Part shown: positions 47,420 through 59,157 of the stretch, in pieces
Position numbering within the stretch: position 1 is the stretch's first letter
Layout of the letters: each line of letters begins with the position of its first letter
Assembly: GCF_036320965.1 (NCBI RefSeq)
Contig: NC_092234.1
Location: 43,021,532-43,085,531 of the forward strand
Reading direction: 5' to 3'
Length of the DNA: 64,000 bases
DNA from: Panulirus ornatus
Taxonomy: Eukaryota > Arthropoda > Malacostraca > Decapoda > Palinuridae
The notes under the pieces: model-generated
Databases searched by the model: none
What the model was told of the DNA's origin: nothing
The model's input: only the letters and a program-made list of their open reading frames with translations
Program-made: the position numbers and the translations under genes

Positions 47420-48149
47420 CCATCACGTGTGTACAACCTTCCACAACACAATATGGCGTCCACTTCTTCCCCGCTGGTTTTCGTCTCATGCTTGAAATTC
47501 GTTGGTAATATCGACATATATTGTTCACAGTTCACGTCTAATATGGCCGAGACCTCAGGCCGTGCATGATGGATGACCTACCGCCATTGTAATTATAAAA
47601 TTAAGTTCATAACTGCTGGGCCAGTTTAACATGAGCCATGTTCGTACATCACAAAGTTTATTACATTATTATCTCTAAAAATTAACATACCCGGCCTAAC
47701 AGATAACAAATTTCTGTAAGTAAACATACAGTTGAGCCATTCGTAACTTACCAAATGGTGGAAGAAAGAAGAAACTGACGTGGGAAAATGGCAGACTGAC
47801 ATCAGCTGAGCCTCATGTTTGCCACCAGATGAACACCAGGGTACCTAGTGCGGTCATTACAAAACGGATACTCGATAAGAAAAAATATAATAATAACTGA
47901 TAATAATAATAATAATAATAATAAAGATAATAATGATAATAATAATAATAATAATGATAATAATAATAATAATAAAGAAAAAAATACCATCTATTCATCT
48001 ATTGTTACTTTGAGACAAATGATTGGATCCTTTTACTATCTATATTTACGTTGAGATCGCAAGCAGCTGCTTACATAAGCCTGCTCCATGCAAACAAAAG
48101 CCAGTCATGTATCAGGTGAATATCGTAAGATATTAAAACCCTTCAGTAC
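47420..48149. other. No gene recognised; (TAA)n at 47885-47976
   Basis: No coding exon recognised. It contains YY1-like words (AATATGGCGTCC near 47450, AATATGGCCGAG near 47540) and an imperfect (TAA)n/(GAT) tract. Confidence 0.4.
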
Positions 48150-49600
48150 GATACTTATTACATGTGAAATTTTTTTTTTGAGAAAGATTCCCTTAACAGT
48201 TATCATGTATTTTGTTCATGCTTTAAATTTTCTCAAATTTAATCATAAATGCTATTCATCAAGTTCTTTTGCTAATTAAACGCGTAATCACATCTTGGGG
48301 GTAACGCATATGTCAACAAGTTTTTACGTCTGTTTTCGGTACTATTTTACTTAGTGTCAACATACTGAACCCTCTCATTATAGGTTTTAAAACAAAAAGA
48401 TTTTCTGCTTCAAAACTACTTGAAATCATTGTCTCTAAGCTTTGGCATTTGTAATATATTTCATTCAGATATTCATCGTAGTCGCTGTTCATTACGTCTG
48501 ACAGATGTCAGTAGTTTGAATATATATATAAAGTATTTATTATTTGGATAATTAGTTGCGTTGATGTCCCTTGGAACAATACAAGTTTTAATATATTTCA
48601 TCATATTTCAGTGATTACGGATATTGGGAACCATATTGAAGAATATCAGGTTATTGTCTAAGGTGCTGAAGATATTCCTCACATGAATATTCCAAATGTG
48701 ATTTCTTTTTGTTGAAAATACACCGAACTATCAATATTTTTCGGACACTTTTCTCAGGAATTATTTTCTTTGCAATAATAATGTTATCAATCATGATTAT
48801 TCCTGTATTAATCATATTTACTTCTTTGAGTCATAGAAAATATATAAATGAATTTCTTGATTATTTCCTACCTGTACTATCTGGATACCATCTTTTCAAG
48901 AGGTTGCCCTTAATCAAGACTTTTATTAATTTATTTTCCATATTTGCAAGTAAGCAATTATTGTCCGAGAAAATACACAGAATTATTACTGCGCTTTTTG
49001 ACATTTTCCTCTAAGTAATTTGATTTAAAAAATATATCAAAGATGAATGAGTCAAAATATCGTATTTCATTAAATTAATTGATTTATTATCTCTTGTATT
49101 AATAAATATATGATTATTTCTAGTTATTTTATAGTAATACCCGCAACCACTTCAAATTTGACATTGCTATATAAGGAAACAATTCTCTTCGATGTTATTT
49201 TCATTTTGAAGTAAAGTTCCGCTTTCCTTCAAAAGTTAAATTTTCGCAGAATTACAATAATGGATATTATTTATCATAACTGATGAAAAATCTGGGATCT
49301 AAATTTTTAATAACGGCCAATTTATGGAACTGTTATCCCTTCAACAACGAGGGAAGATAACTTCTTCCCCACATGATGTACCTGATTTTTTTTTTCTTGA
49401 AAAGCATTTCATTCGCAATAAAAATATAGAGCCAATTAATATTTTGTAATTTTTGGTACAAAGTTTATTAATAAAATACATTACAAACTCTTCCATTCTG
49501 ATTGTGATCTTTCAAAGCAGATTTTCTTGAAAGTTTCATAACGTGATGTATCATGGTTTTTGTCATAATTCATATCATGCTTAAAGTCTCAACATAACCA
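48150..49600. repeat. Diverged AT-rich satellite-like DNA
   Basis: Contains several weak matches, in order, to the 318-bp monomer, such as TTTTAAAACAAAAAGATTTTC then CAAAACTACTTGAAATCAT near 48390, and GATTACGGATATTGGGAACC near 48612. The similarity is low and I judge it by block order, so the boundaries are approximate. A 101-codon open frame at 48709-49014 looks like AT-rich chance. Confidence 0.4.
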
Positions 49601-50200
49601 TCATTCAATATTAGACATAAAAATGTAGGGTGACTCACAAGGAATATCTGGACGACTCACAGGAGAAGAATAAAACCTCATTTTAGAACATCTGAGCTGG
49701 CATCTGCCCTAACAATATGGCCGCCCCTCCAGGTCTCGACTCAATTAAGCTTCCTCCAAACCGGCGGCGTCCCGTACAATGCAAATAGATAATTACGCAG
49801 GTCAAAGGGGAACTGGGTATTCATATACACCCTGAAGTGGAGGCTTTAGGCTAACCTAAAGCATTTCTGGGGCTATCGTATGTCGAGAGGGGAATGTAGG
49901 AGGAGGAGAGCGGGTCAATGGAGGAACTGAACACACTCCAGCCGGCAGCGGGCGGGTGAGGGGGGAGCGCATCCGGCAGCGGGCGGGTACATGAACCTTG
50001 TTGACTCCCATCCCAGACGGGCTGAGCCCAGTGACTTGATACACGGCAGAGGAAGGTCGTCTTATCAAACACGGGGCAATAAAGCCGTGGATTACTTTAC
50101 AGCGGCGGGGGGGAAATAAAGCTGAGGAGTATCTTACAAAGGGGTCAATAAAAAAGCTGTAATTATCACAACTTGGTCGACATGTCTCAAGCTTATAATT
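49601..50200. other. GC-richer island, no gene recognised
   Basis: 49850-50110 is clearly richer in G, C and CpG than its surroundings, with a 16-bp direct repeat CCGGCAGCGGGCGGGT (about 49941 and 49973) and a YY1-like AATATGGCCGCC near 49713. It could be a promoter or first exon of an unseen gene; no splice-supported exon was found. Confidence 0.35.
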
Positions 50201-50466
50201 AACACGCACAAATAAACCATTATTCCACTGAAATAACAGCACAAGAATATTCTACACGTCTTCGTTAAGTATTGAACCATTACTATCGCTACTGGAAACT
50301 ATATATATGACGACTGGAGTATATTATCTGATGTTACTGTCTCATGACTTCAAAAGCAATGTTTGAAGCGTGGAGTGGCCAAGTGTGCCATTTAGTACTG
50401 CCAGTCAGACGACCAACAACATTTGTAAGTTAACCATGAGTGTTATAATTCTGCCTTACTGACGAT
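50201..50466 (+). repeat. 266-bp inverted duplication, arm 1 (partner 51318-51583)
   Basis: From AACACGCACAAATAAACC to CTTACTGACGAT. The reverse complement of 51318-51583 matches it over the full 266 bp with one difference that I see (CATGACTTCAAA versus CATGACCTCAAA). Confidence 0.95.
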
Positions 50467-51154
50467 CTTTGGTTTGTAAGGCCAACAACGTGATCAGCCT
50501 CTCAGTGATTCGACCATTAGGTTGCAAGTGATGGTACGCTAGGCTGTGTCTATACGCGGGCAGTATCATTCTACCCTTATTGCCAGGGTTAGGGAAGTAA
50601 TGTACGACCGCTGTTAATGATCAAGGAATAAAGTATTGAAATTGGTCCTTTTTCCAGCAGCTTATATACATGCAAGGGTGCGCTACATCCAGTAGCAGGG
50701 GAATGATGTGAACCTTTGGAGTGAGGGGATCTACGACAGACGATGAAACAGCTTCATCAAATGTAACTTTCCACCCACGGTATGACCACAGTCAGGCTAG
50801 AGTTCGCCCTCCTCCTGCGGCAGAGCACAGAGCACTTCGTCCATGACTGTGGCCAGACCCGCCAGCCCTAGGACAGCTGGGAGGCGGCCACCACCACCCG
50901 CGCGCGCGGCTCCACAACACTAGCTAGGCTCGTCTGGAATGCACGTTCAATTCGCGGCTGCTTTAGGCGTACGGTCGGGGTTTTTTATTTTTCTTTTTTT
51001 CCCAGAATAGAATGTGTGGCGGTGGAAAAAAAACATTATGATCTCTCACTTGAGTCTGTGATGATTATTTCTAAATGTCTCACTTGATTTTGTGGTGATT
51101 AATTTCTAAATGAGAGTAAGTTGTGGATGTGGGATGATCATGGGGAAGCTACTT
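50467..51154. other. Spacer of the inverted duplication, no gene recognised
   Basis: Contains a GC-rich patch (50800-50950, including CCCGCGCGCGCGGC). No exon with splice support was seen. Confidence 0.35.
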
Positions 51155-51302
51155 CGTAACTCGTACACCGCCATGGGTTGAGCGCCTTAGATAATAATAA
51201 TGTGTTAGACGTTTGTATGGTCACACTCACGAGACAACATGTGTTAGATATTCTTTAACCTTACATGTATCAACATGTGTTAGATATTCTTTAACCTTAC
51301 AT
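51155..51302 (+). repeat. Direct repeat unit 1 (partner 51593-51740)
   Basis: CGTAACTCGTACACCGCCAT through TTAGATATTCTTTAACC and CTTACATG. The partner 438 bp downstream differs at only a couple of positions (for example CCATGGGTT versus CCAAGGGTT). Within it are 35-bp subunits (CAACATGTGTTAGATATTCT plus TTAACCTTACATGTAT), which continue in tandem to about 51780 after unit 2. Confidence 0.9.
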
Positions 51303-51320
51303 GTAAGGTTAAAGAATATC
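51283..51320. repeat. 38-bp perfect palindrome at foldback junction
   Basis: Two 19-bp arms meet without a spacer between 51301 and 51302 (centre CTTACATGTAAG). It is formed where the direct repeat turns back into the inverted copy. Confidence 0.95.
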
Positions 51321-51583
51321 GTCAGTAAGGCAGAATTATAACACTCATGGTTAACTTACAAATGTTGTTGGTCGTCTGACTGGCAGTACTAAATGGCACA
51401 CTTGGCCACTCCACGCTTCAAACATTGCTTTTGAGGTCATGAGACAGTAACATCAGATAATATACTCCAGTCGTCATATATATAGTTTCCAGTAGCGATA
51501 GTAATGGTTCAATACTTAACGAAGACGTGTAGAATATTCTTGTGCTGTTATTTCAGTGGAATAATGGTTTATTTGTGCGTGTT
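51318..51583 (-). repeat. 266-bp inverted duplication, arm 2 (partner 50201-50466)
   Basis: Inverted copy bounded on both sides by the same 15 bp, GTTAAAGAATATCGT (51308-51322 and 51581-51595). It sits exactly between the two direct repeat units. Confidence 0.95.
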
Positions 51584-51592
51584 AAAGAATAT

Positions 51593-51780
51593 CGTAACTC
51601 GTACACCGCCAAGGGTTGAGCGCCTTAGATAATAATAATGTGTTAGACGTTTGTATGGTCACACTCACGAGACAACATGTGTTAGATATTCTTTAACCTT
51701 ACATGTATCAACATGTGTTTGATATTCTTTAACCTTACATGTATCAACATGTGTTTGATATTCTTTAACCTTACATGTAT
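51593..51780 (+). repeat. Direct repeat unit 2 with 35-bp tandem units
   Basis: Second copy of 51155-51302, extended by about two further 35-bp units (TGTTTGATATTCTTTAACCT). Confidence 0.9.
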
Positions 51781-52052
51781 ACAGAAGGTGAATGGAAGGC
51801 AACATTATTTTACTGAATGAAATTTAGTGTTAAGAAAAGAGGATCTTGGTGAGTGTACCAGACCGTGCGGCTCAGTGTGTGCCCTGCAGCCCGCCGGATC
51901 TGTTGGCCACGGCTTTGATACTGAAGTCAATATAACCCCAGACTTATAAGAAGACCTTACCTTCAAGACATTGTAGAGATTCTTGAAGGAAAATAGAAAA
52001 CCAGCAAGTTTCCAGCTTGCAAACAAATTAAAAGTGAACTGGGTAATTTCAT

Positions 52053-52055
<3 letters not shown>
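51781..52055. other. No gene recognised
   Basis: No exon or repeat identified. Confidence 0.35.

Positions 52056-52094
<39 letters not shown>
52056..52094. repeat. (GT)n microsatellite
   Basis: About 19 GT units. Confidence 0.95.
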
Positions 52095-52096
<2 letters not shown>

Positions 52097-52169
52097 GGAC
52101 TCCGCTTACTCGAGGTTACACAGTGCAAGGGAAAAAGTCACTCCCAGCAAAGGCTCTATCATTGGGAGG

Positions 52170-53324
52170 ATCATCAGCAAACAACAACTGACTCACTGCC
52201 CCTCTCATCCCCCACATAGTGCATCACTCACCACAATCTCTCCAAGACACTTGCATTTACCTCCCTAACCACCCCATCCATAAACAAATTAAACAACCGT
52301 GGGGACTTCACACACTCCTGCCGCAAACCAACCTTTACTGGGAACCACTCACTCCTCTCTACTCGTACACAAAAACTTCTCTGCTTCTGGCAGCTTTCCT
52401 CCCACACCGTATATCATTAAGACCTTCCACAAAGCATCTCTATCAACCCTATCATATGCTCTCTCCAGATCCATAAATGCTACATACAAATACAAATCTA
52501 TATTTCTCTCACAATACAAACACCTGATCCACACATCCTCTACCACTTGTGAAACCACACTGCTCTTCCCCAATCTGATGCTCTGTACATGCCTTCACCC
52601 TCTCAATCAATACCCTCCCATATAATTTACCAGGAATACTCAAGAAACTTATACCTCTGTAATTTGAGCACTCACTCTTATCCCCTTTGCCTTTGTACAA
52701 TGGCACTATGCACGCATTCCGCCAATCCTCAGGCACCTCACCATGATCCATACATACAATGAATATCCTTACCAAACAATCAACATCACAAGTCACCTCC
52801 TTTCTTGATAAATTCAACTGCAATACCATCCAAACCCGCCGCCTTGCCACAGTTCATCCTTAGCAAGGCTTTCACTACCTCTTCTCTTTACCAAACCATT
52901 CTCCCTGACCCTTTCGCTTCGCACACCACCTACCCTACATCTGCCACTCTGTTATCAAACATATCTAATAAACCTTCAAAATACTCATTCCATCTCCTCA
53001 CTTCATTACTGCCTGTTATTACTTCCCCCTTTGCCCCCCTTCACCGATGTTCCCATTTGTTTCGTCTTTCGCATATTATTAGCGTCCTTCCTAACATTCT
53101 ATTCTCCCTAGAGTTTACTGATACTCTCACCCCAGCTCTCATTTGCCCTCTCTTTCAACCTGTGTACCTTCCTCTTGACCTCCTGCCGCTTTATCATATA
53201 CATCTCCCAGTCATGTGTGTTCCTTCCTGTACGTACTGTCCAAACGCCTTCCTGTTCTCATTCACAAACAACTTTACTTCTTCACCCCACCAGTCACTAC
53301 CCTTTCTAGTCTGCCTAACTCCCA
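52170..53324 (-). mobile_element. LINE family 1-like copy T, moderately diverged
   Basis: Minus strand: a linker region near 53320-53050, fingers (ending GVPEDWRNACIVPLYKGKGD near 52700, YRGISFLSIPGKLYGRVLIE), EEQCGFTSGRGCVDQVF, motif A (AFMDLERAYDRVDRDALW near 52460), a motif B remnant near 52310, then an abrupt end near 52170 with no 3' UTR. Several frameshifts. The end near the catalytic block suggests a later deletion or rearrangement. Confidence 0.85.
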
Positions 53325-53430
53325 CCCATCACGTAGGTTCGAATCTTGGTTGCGGTAGTCGGTTCACAGTCAAACCAACAGATCATCTGCCCTCGGAGTT
53401 AGCCAATAAAATGTGTACCTACCTGAGGTT

Positions 53431-53433
<3 letters not shown>
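53325..53433 (+). mobile_element. tRNA-derived SINE, 3' half
   Basis: Box B (GGTTCGAATCT, 53336-53346) followed by TGGTTGCGGTAGTCGGTTCA and GCCAATAAAATGTGTACCTA, as in the SINE at 2690. Box A is missing; LINE copy T abuts on the left. The tail is a (TA)n microsatellite. Confidence 0.7.

Positions 53434-53514
<81 letters not shown>
53434..53514. repeat. (TA)n microsatellite
   Basis: About 80 bp of TA at the SINE tail. Confidence 0.95.
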
Positions 53515-53517
<3 letters not shown>

Positions 53518-53925
53518 TTTCTATTAAATATTTTGTAATTTACGGGGATAGAGTTCTACACTTGCAGGTCCCCATCCCTTGAACATTCTCTACTGTAATA
53601 TAATTCAAATTTATTCATATAAGGTGTCTACTGCATTAACCATGTCCTCAGTCATTCTGTTCCATTCATACACCATTCTCAAGCACTAAAACGTTACTTC
53701 TTCTCACGTATTCTTAAACTAACTTCTTTCTTACTTTCATGTTACGTCCTCTGGTCGTGTGAGTCCTCGTCCGCTGGGTGGATAAAACAAGGGTGAAGAC
53801 AAATTAAGGGACAGTTGTCTTCTCGACCCTTCCAGGAATATGGCGGACCCACACTCGCCTCGGCCATGTCTGGCAACCAACCCTGGTAGCGACCGACCCC
53901 CGCGCTCGGTGCTGTGTTTCAACCC
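53515..53925. other. No gene recognised
   Basis: No exon found. It has a YY1-like AATATGGCGGACC near 53838 in a moderately GC-rich stretch. Confidence 0.35.
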
Positions 53926-54711
53926 ACCCAGCTAACCTCACCACCCTCCTCACCCCCAGCTAACCTCACCACCCTCCTCACCCCCAGCTAACCTCACCAC
54001 CCTCCTCACCCCCAGCTAACCTCACCATCCTCCTCACCCCCAGCTAACCTCACCACCCTCCTCACCCCCAGCTAACCTCACCACCCTCCTCACCCCCAGC
54101 TAACCTCACCATCCTCCTCACCCCCAGCTAACCTCACCATCCTCCTCACCCCTAGCTAACCTCACCAACCTCCTCACCCCCAGCTAACCTCACCACCCTC
54201 CTCACCCCCAGCTAACCTCACCACCCTCCTCACCCCTAGCTAACCTCACCAACCTCCTCACCCCCAGCTAACCTCACCACCCTCCTCACCCCCAGCTAAC
54301 CTCACGACCCTCCTCACCCCCAGCTAACCTCACCACCCTCCTCACCTCCAGCTAACCTCACCATCCTCCTCACCCCTAGCTAACCTCACCAACCTCCTCA
54401 CCCCTAGCTAACCTCACCACCCTCCTCACCCCCAGCTAACCTCACCACCCTCCTCACCCTCAGCTAACCTCACCAACCTCCTCACCCCCAGCTAACCTCA
54501 CCAACCTCCTCACCCCCAGCTAACCTTACCACCCTCCTCACCCTCAGCTAACCTCACCAACCTCCTCACCCCTAGCTAACCTCACCACCCTCCTCACCCC
54601 CAGCTAACCTCACCACCCTCCTCACCCCCAGCTAACCTCACCATCCTCCTCACCCCTAGCTAACCTCACCACCCTCCTCACCCCCAGCTAACCTCACCAT
54701 CCTCCTCACCC
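53926..54711. repeat. 28-bp minisatellite, about 28 units
   Basis: The unit is CAGCTAACCTCACCACCCTC plus CTCACCCC, with variants CACCATCC, CACCAACC and CCCCTAGC. It has strong strand asymmetry: the plus strand has almost no G. Confidence 0.97.
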
Positions 54712-55602
54712 GTGGCATTATGAGGGATGACACACTCTCCTGGTACTTGCTGTATGACTGACGTAAAACATGAATAGCTACTGTAATCTATGGTTATCTT
54801 TAGGGGAAAAAAAACATGCAATGAATTGTGCTCGTAGCCTAGCTCTCAACTCTTTTCTACGTCATTCACTACACTTACAATGGTCGTTCCTTGAAAGAGA
54901 AACCTGTTTCAGTTACTCCCTCGCTGTAATTAGCCGAATGAGCCAATTTAACACAATGACAAACAGGTTAATGTCAACTCTATTATCTGTGTACAACTCA
55001 CTCAGGCTATTGCTCTACGCTGCATGTTCAGTAATGAGGGATTTCTCGAATCACCAACGTCACAGTGTCTACTGTGAGGTTGGTGTCTACGTCATAGTTT
55101 ATCATAACTGTTTATCATTAATAAAGATTATTTATTGCTTTATGAGTAATTAAGGATCAAAATTGGTTTTGATTTTGCCAACTAACAGCCCTAATGATAG
55201 TGCCTAATTTACTTTATATTTTAACATGAAATGTTCCTTGTTTGTATTTAACGATTGGTATGAAATTTGTAGAATTTTATGAATAAATAAGACCACAGTT
55301 AACACGTGTAACGCTTCATTGGTCATGTGAAAACACAATCAGCCAAAAATAATGATATGCGAACCATATACTCACAGATACCATTAAGTGTTCACTGACG
55401 ATGTATGGGTAACGGCCAGTATCTGGTCGAGTGATGTTGAATAAATATAACATAATATTCCTGATAATACAATACGGTAATGAAGTGCAGGTAAGTACTT
55501 CATGAATGGATGTATTATTGCACTGAGATGAATAGCTAAGTGTGTATAATATGATCTACTGTGAATGCCAAGAAGGAAGAGGGTATGTATGTATGTATGG
55601 TC
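54712..55602. other. No gene recognised
   Basis: A 127-codon plus-strand frame from 54770 has no recognised motif. It is noted but not called as a gene. Confidence 0.35.
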
Positions 55603-56726
55603 TGGTGAGCCACGGTAGTGAGCAGGGTGAGTGTGTGCGTGGTGAGCCACGGTAGTGAGCAGGGTGAGTGTGTGTGGTGAGTCACACTAGTGAGCAGGGT
55701 GTGTGTGGTGAGCCACGGTAGTGAGCAGGGTGAGTGTGTGCGTGGTGAGTCACACTAGTGAGGAGGGTGAGAGTGTGTGTGGTGAGCCACGGTAGTGAGC
55801 AGGGTGAGTATGTGTGTGGTGAGTCACGGTAGTGAGGAGGGTGAGTGTGTGTGGTGAGCCACGGTAGTGAGCAGGGTGAGTATGTGTGTGGTGAGCCACG
55901 GTAGTGAGCAGGGTGAGTGTGTGCGTGGTGAGTCACACTAGTGAGCAGGGTGAGTGTGTGTGGTGAGTCACGGTAGTGAGCAGGGTGAGTATGTGTGTGG
56001 TGAGCCACGGTAGTGAGCAGGGTGAGGGTGTGTGTGGTGAGTCACACTAGTGAGCAGGGTGAGTGTGTGTGGTGAGCCACGGTAGTGAGCAGGGTATGTG
56101 TGTGGTGAGTCACTCTAGTGAGCAGGGTGAGAGTATGTGTGGTGAGTCACACTAGTGAGCAGGGTGAGTATGTGAGCCACGGTAGTGAGCAGTGTGTGTG
56201 GTGAGTGATGAGTCACGGTAGTGAGGAGGGTGAGTGTGTGTGCGTGGTGAGTCACACTAGTGAGCAGGGTGAGTATGTGAGCCACGGTAGTGAGCAGGGT
56301 GAGTGTGTGTGTGGTGAGCCACGGTAGTGAGCAGGGTGAGTGTGTGTGTGGTGAGCCACGGTAGTGAGGAGGGTGAGTGTGTGTGCGTGGTGAGTCACAC
56401 TAGTGAGCAGGGTGAGTATGTGAGCCACGGTAGTGAGCAGAGTGTGTGTGGTGAGTGATGAGTCACACTAGTGAGGAGGGTGAGTATGTGTGCGTGGTGA
56501 GTCACACTAGTGAGCAGGGTGAGTATGTGAGCCACGGTAGTGAGCAGGGTGAGTGTGTGTGTGTGGTGAGCCACGGTAGTGAGGAGGGTGAGTGTGTGTG
56601 TGCGTGGTGAGTCACACTAGTGAGCAGGGTGAGTATGTGAGCCACGGTAGTGAGCAGTGTGTGTGTGGTGAGTGATGAGTCACACTAGTGAGGAGGGTGA
56701 GTATGTGTGCGTGGTGAGTCACACTG
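55603..56726. repeat. Minisatellite, about 36-40 bp units, about 30 copies
   Basis: The units are GTGAGCCACGGTAGTGAGCA or GTGAGTCACACTAGTGAGCA plus GGGTGAGTGTGTG(TG)n. Two unit types alternate irregularly, and the GT tract inside each unit varies in length. Confidence 0.95.
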
Positions 56727-57402
56727 AGCGGTGGTGGTCAGGTTCGTGTGGTGAGCGAGCGTGGGGTCCAGCCAGCCAGCCTAGTGCGGCAGCGGCGGGC
56801 CAGACCCCAGCTGTCCTGCAGGAAATGAGAGTAAGGGCCGGTCTGTGGACCCCCGCCCAGGGCACCTCCTTTGCTTTGTTGTGGTTGACGTCCAGTTAGG
56901 GCAGCATCACTGACAACCTGGTTATATTTCATGTTCGGAACACAACAACTGTACAGTCATGTCAATTGTAGTGTTGCCGAGGTCAGAAAAGAAACATTGG
57001 CGGGTAATTGACCTCACGAAAACTGGTGTGAGGGTATATGAAACAATCGTAGTATGAAAACTATGTTTTTTCGTATATTTACATCTTAGAAAGCGAATCC
57101 CTTTATCTCTTATTATTGTAGGTCTTCGCTTATGTTCACCTGTATGCAAATTCCAAATCTCGTTACCAAATACACCTGTATCGCTCGTTACATCGACTTA
57201 ACCACCAGATGGCAACGAGCAGATCAAATTCCTGAGTTTGGTCGTCCATTTCCTACTTACAGAATTCAACGCATCATTTGAACACATAACAACCCTGACC
57301 ACAAGGGTTCGTTCTATGCACACGACCTTTGGGGTATGATGGCGTTAACCAGCTAACTCGTACCATTTATAATGAAGTCAAAAGGCAAGCTCATTATACC
57401 TA
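56727..57402. other. No gene recognised
   Basis: 56740-56890 is GC-rich (CAGCGGCGGGCCAGACCCC), possibly a promoter or exon, but without supporting splice or domain evidence. The rest is AT-rich. Confidence 0.35.
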
Positions 57403-57727
57403 AAGGGCCGTACCTTCGTGCTTGAAAGCCGTACCGTCGTGTTTGAGGGTCGTACCGTCGTGTTTGAAAGTCGTACCGTCGTGTTTGAGGGTCGTACCGT
57501 CGTGTTTGAGAGTCGTACCGTCGCGCTTGAGAGCCGTACCGTCGCTTGAGAGCCGTACCGTCGTTTGAGTGTCGTACCGTCGCGCTTGAGAGCCGTGACG
57601 TCGTGTTTGAGAGCCGTACCGTCGTGCTTGAAAGCCGTACCGTCGTTTGAGTGTCGTACCGTCGCGCTTGAGAGCCGTGACGTCGTGTTTGAGAGCCGTA
57701 CCGTCGTGCTTAAGAGCCGTACCGTTG
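57403..57727. repeat. 21-bp minisatellite, about 15 units
   Basis: The unit is GGGTCGTACCGTCGTGTTTGA, with variants GCCGTACCGTCGCGCTTGAGA and some units shortened by 2-3 bp. The same unit recurs inverted at 60530-60609. Confidence 0.95.
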
Positions 57728-57944
57728 TTTTCAAGGATTAATTATATGTAAGTTATCTCAACATAAACAAAGGCGACTATTTTTTTTACGTAATTTTTAC
57801 CTTCATGCAACTTTACATATCTTGCATTTATGCAGAACTCTTTTGGATTCATTCTTTTAGATTTAAACTTCGTCAGTGAAATACATAGCAGTGAACACTT
57901 GAGTCTTTAACTTTTTTTTTTTAAATAACTGAAAATGCTGTATG

Positions 57945-58066
57945 AGTGTGTGTGTGGTTTCGGTGCATTGCACATGACGACAAGAGAATGTGATGAGAGA
58001 GAATGCAGCCATATTTTCGTGTTTCTGGGGCTACCTCGCTAACGCGGGAAACGGCGTACAAGTATG

Positions 58067-58107
<41 letters not shown>
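57945..58107 (+). mobile_element. SINE/LINE-type 3' end with hairpin and (TA)n tail
   Basis: GTGTGTGGTTTCGGTGCATTG, CACATGACGAC, then the hairpin CTACCTCGCTAACGCGGGAA, ACGGCGTACAAGTATGAAAT and (TA)n (58070-58107). It is close to, but distinct from, the LINE family 1 tail; the AAACGGCG version resembles 10770 and 42185. Confidence 0.75.
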
Positions 58108-58109
<2 letters not shown>

Positions 58110-58245
58110 GACCAGCCCCGTCGTTGGATGAGCAGCTGGGTTGGCTGGGGGTCAACTGTCGCGCTCAGGATTCGAACCCAGACGGGCCCGTGGATGAAAA
58201 ATATATCTACCAGTGACGATAACCACTACACCACGGATGGCCATA
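58108..58245 (-). mobile_element. tRNA-derived SINE
   Basis: Minus-strand box A (TGGTGTAGTGGTTATCG, 58233-58217) and a perfect box B (GGTTCGAATCC, 58178-58168). The body (GTTGACCCCCAGCCAACCCA) resembles the tail part of the other tRNA-SINEs. The TA tract to its left may serve as its tail too. Confidence 0.78.
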
Positions 58246-58760
58246 AGATTTGGTGGCATCCTTCATCCCCGACAAGACATGATTACAAATTCTGAAAATT
58301 TTGCATGCATTCCTTTTCAAACTCAAAACAATAGTTGACTTTTATATAAGACCCTCCCCAAAAAACCATTTAAGAAACTTTTCAACTTTACAAGTTACTT
58401 ATATTTAGAAATACATCAAATTTTTATTTCTGTAATTCATGTTCTTATTCCCAATGTCTATAATTTGTCTACACTTCTGTCGCACTCAAACTTCCTCAAC
58501 CCAGTACCGCAAACTGATTCTCAGTTAGGCACATTCCATCTTGTAAACACAACAATGAACACATCATTTGTCTGGGTTATCACTGTTATCTCTACTCTCA
58601 TAAAAATAATCTTACAACCATGAAGATGTGGGTGGAAATACAGATGACATGATTAAATAATCTTTCGCATCCCAAATTTTCAGAGGGATTCTCCGTAATG
58701 TATTGAAGTACAGACATGTCGTGGGTTAACTGGTAATATGTAATGGAAATATGTAATGGA
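58246..58760. other. No gene recognised
   Basis: AT-rich, without identified features. Confidence 0.35.
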
Positions 58761-58934
58761 CATGCCGTTTTCTGAATGTATTCAACATGCCGTTTTCTGA
58801 ATGTATTCAACAGGCCGTTTTCTGAATGTATTCAACATGCCGTTTTCTGAATGTTTTCAACGGGCCGTTTTCTGAATGTATTCAACATGCCGTTTTCTGA
58901 ATGTATTCAACATGCCGTTCTCTGAATATATTCA
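58761..58934. repeat. 25-bp minisatellite, 7 units
   Basis: The unit is CATGCCGTTTTCTGAATGTA plus TTCAA, with minor changes (CAGGCCG, GGGCCG). Confidence 0.95.
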
Positions 58935-59157
58935 GACGTTGAGCTGTACCCACCTATTGCTCAAGTTTTAGCTGGTTAAGATTTCTGCTATAAGCATTGC
59001 AGAATATTTCGTTCACTGTGTATCAACATGTTTATACACTTCCAATACAGTAGCTTAGAGAACAATGTAGGAGATGGGGTAATAAAAAAATTCCTTTATG
59101 ATCAGAAATATCGCTGCTTCATAAGAAAAATGAAACCCAAAAAATAATTCGCAAAAG

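Noticed and set aside
48709..49014. 101-codon hydrophobic frame
   Set aside because: It lies in AT-rich satellite-like DNA, where ATT, TTT and TTA codons make hydrophobic frames by composition.
49850..50110. CpG island with a gene start
   Set aside because: It is GC-rich, but no coding exon or donor could be supported, so no gene was called.
50800..50950. GC-rich patch that might be an exon
   Set aside because: Frames give short unrelated peptides and there is no paired donor and acceptor. It is left as a possible regulatory island.
54770..55153. 127-codon plus-strand frame
   Set aside because: No recognisable motif, no splice sites of note and no neighbouring exons. Its length can occur by chance between stops.
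53926..58934. Regular arrays resembling CRISPR
   Set aside because: Units are directly adjacent, with no unique spacers, no cas genes and a eukaryotic context. They are minisatellites.
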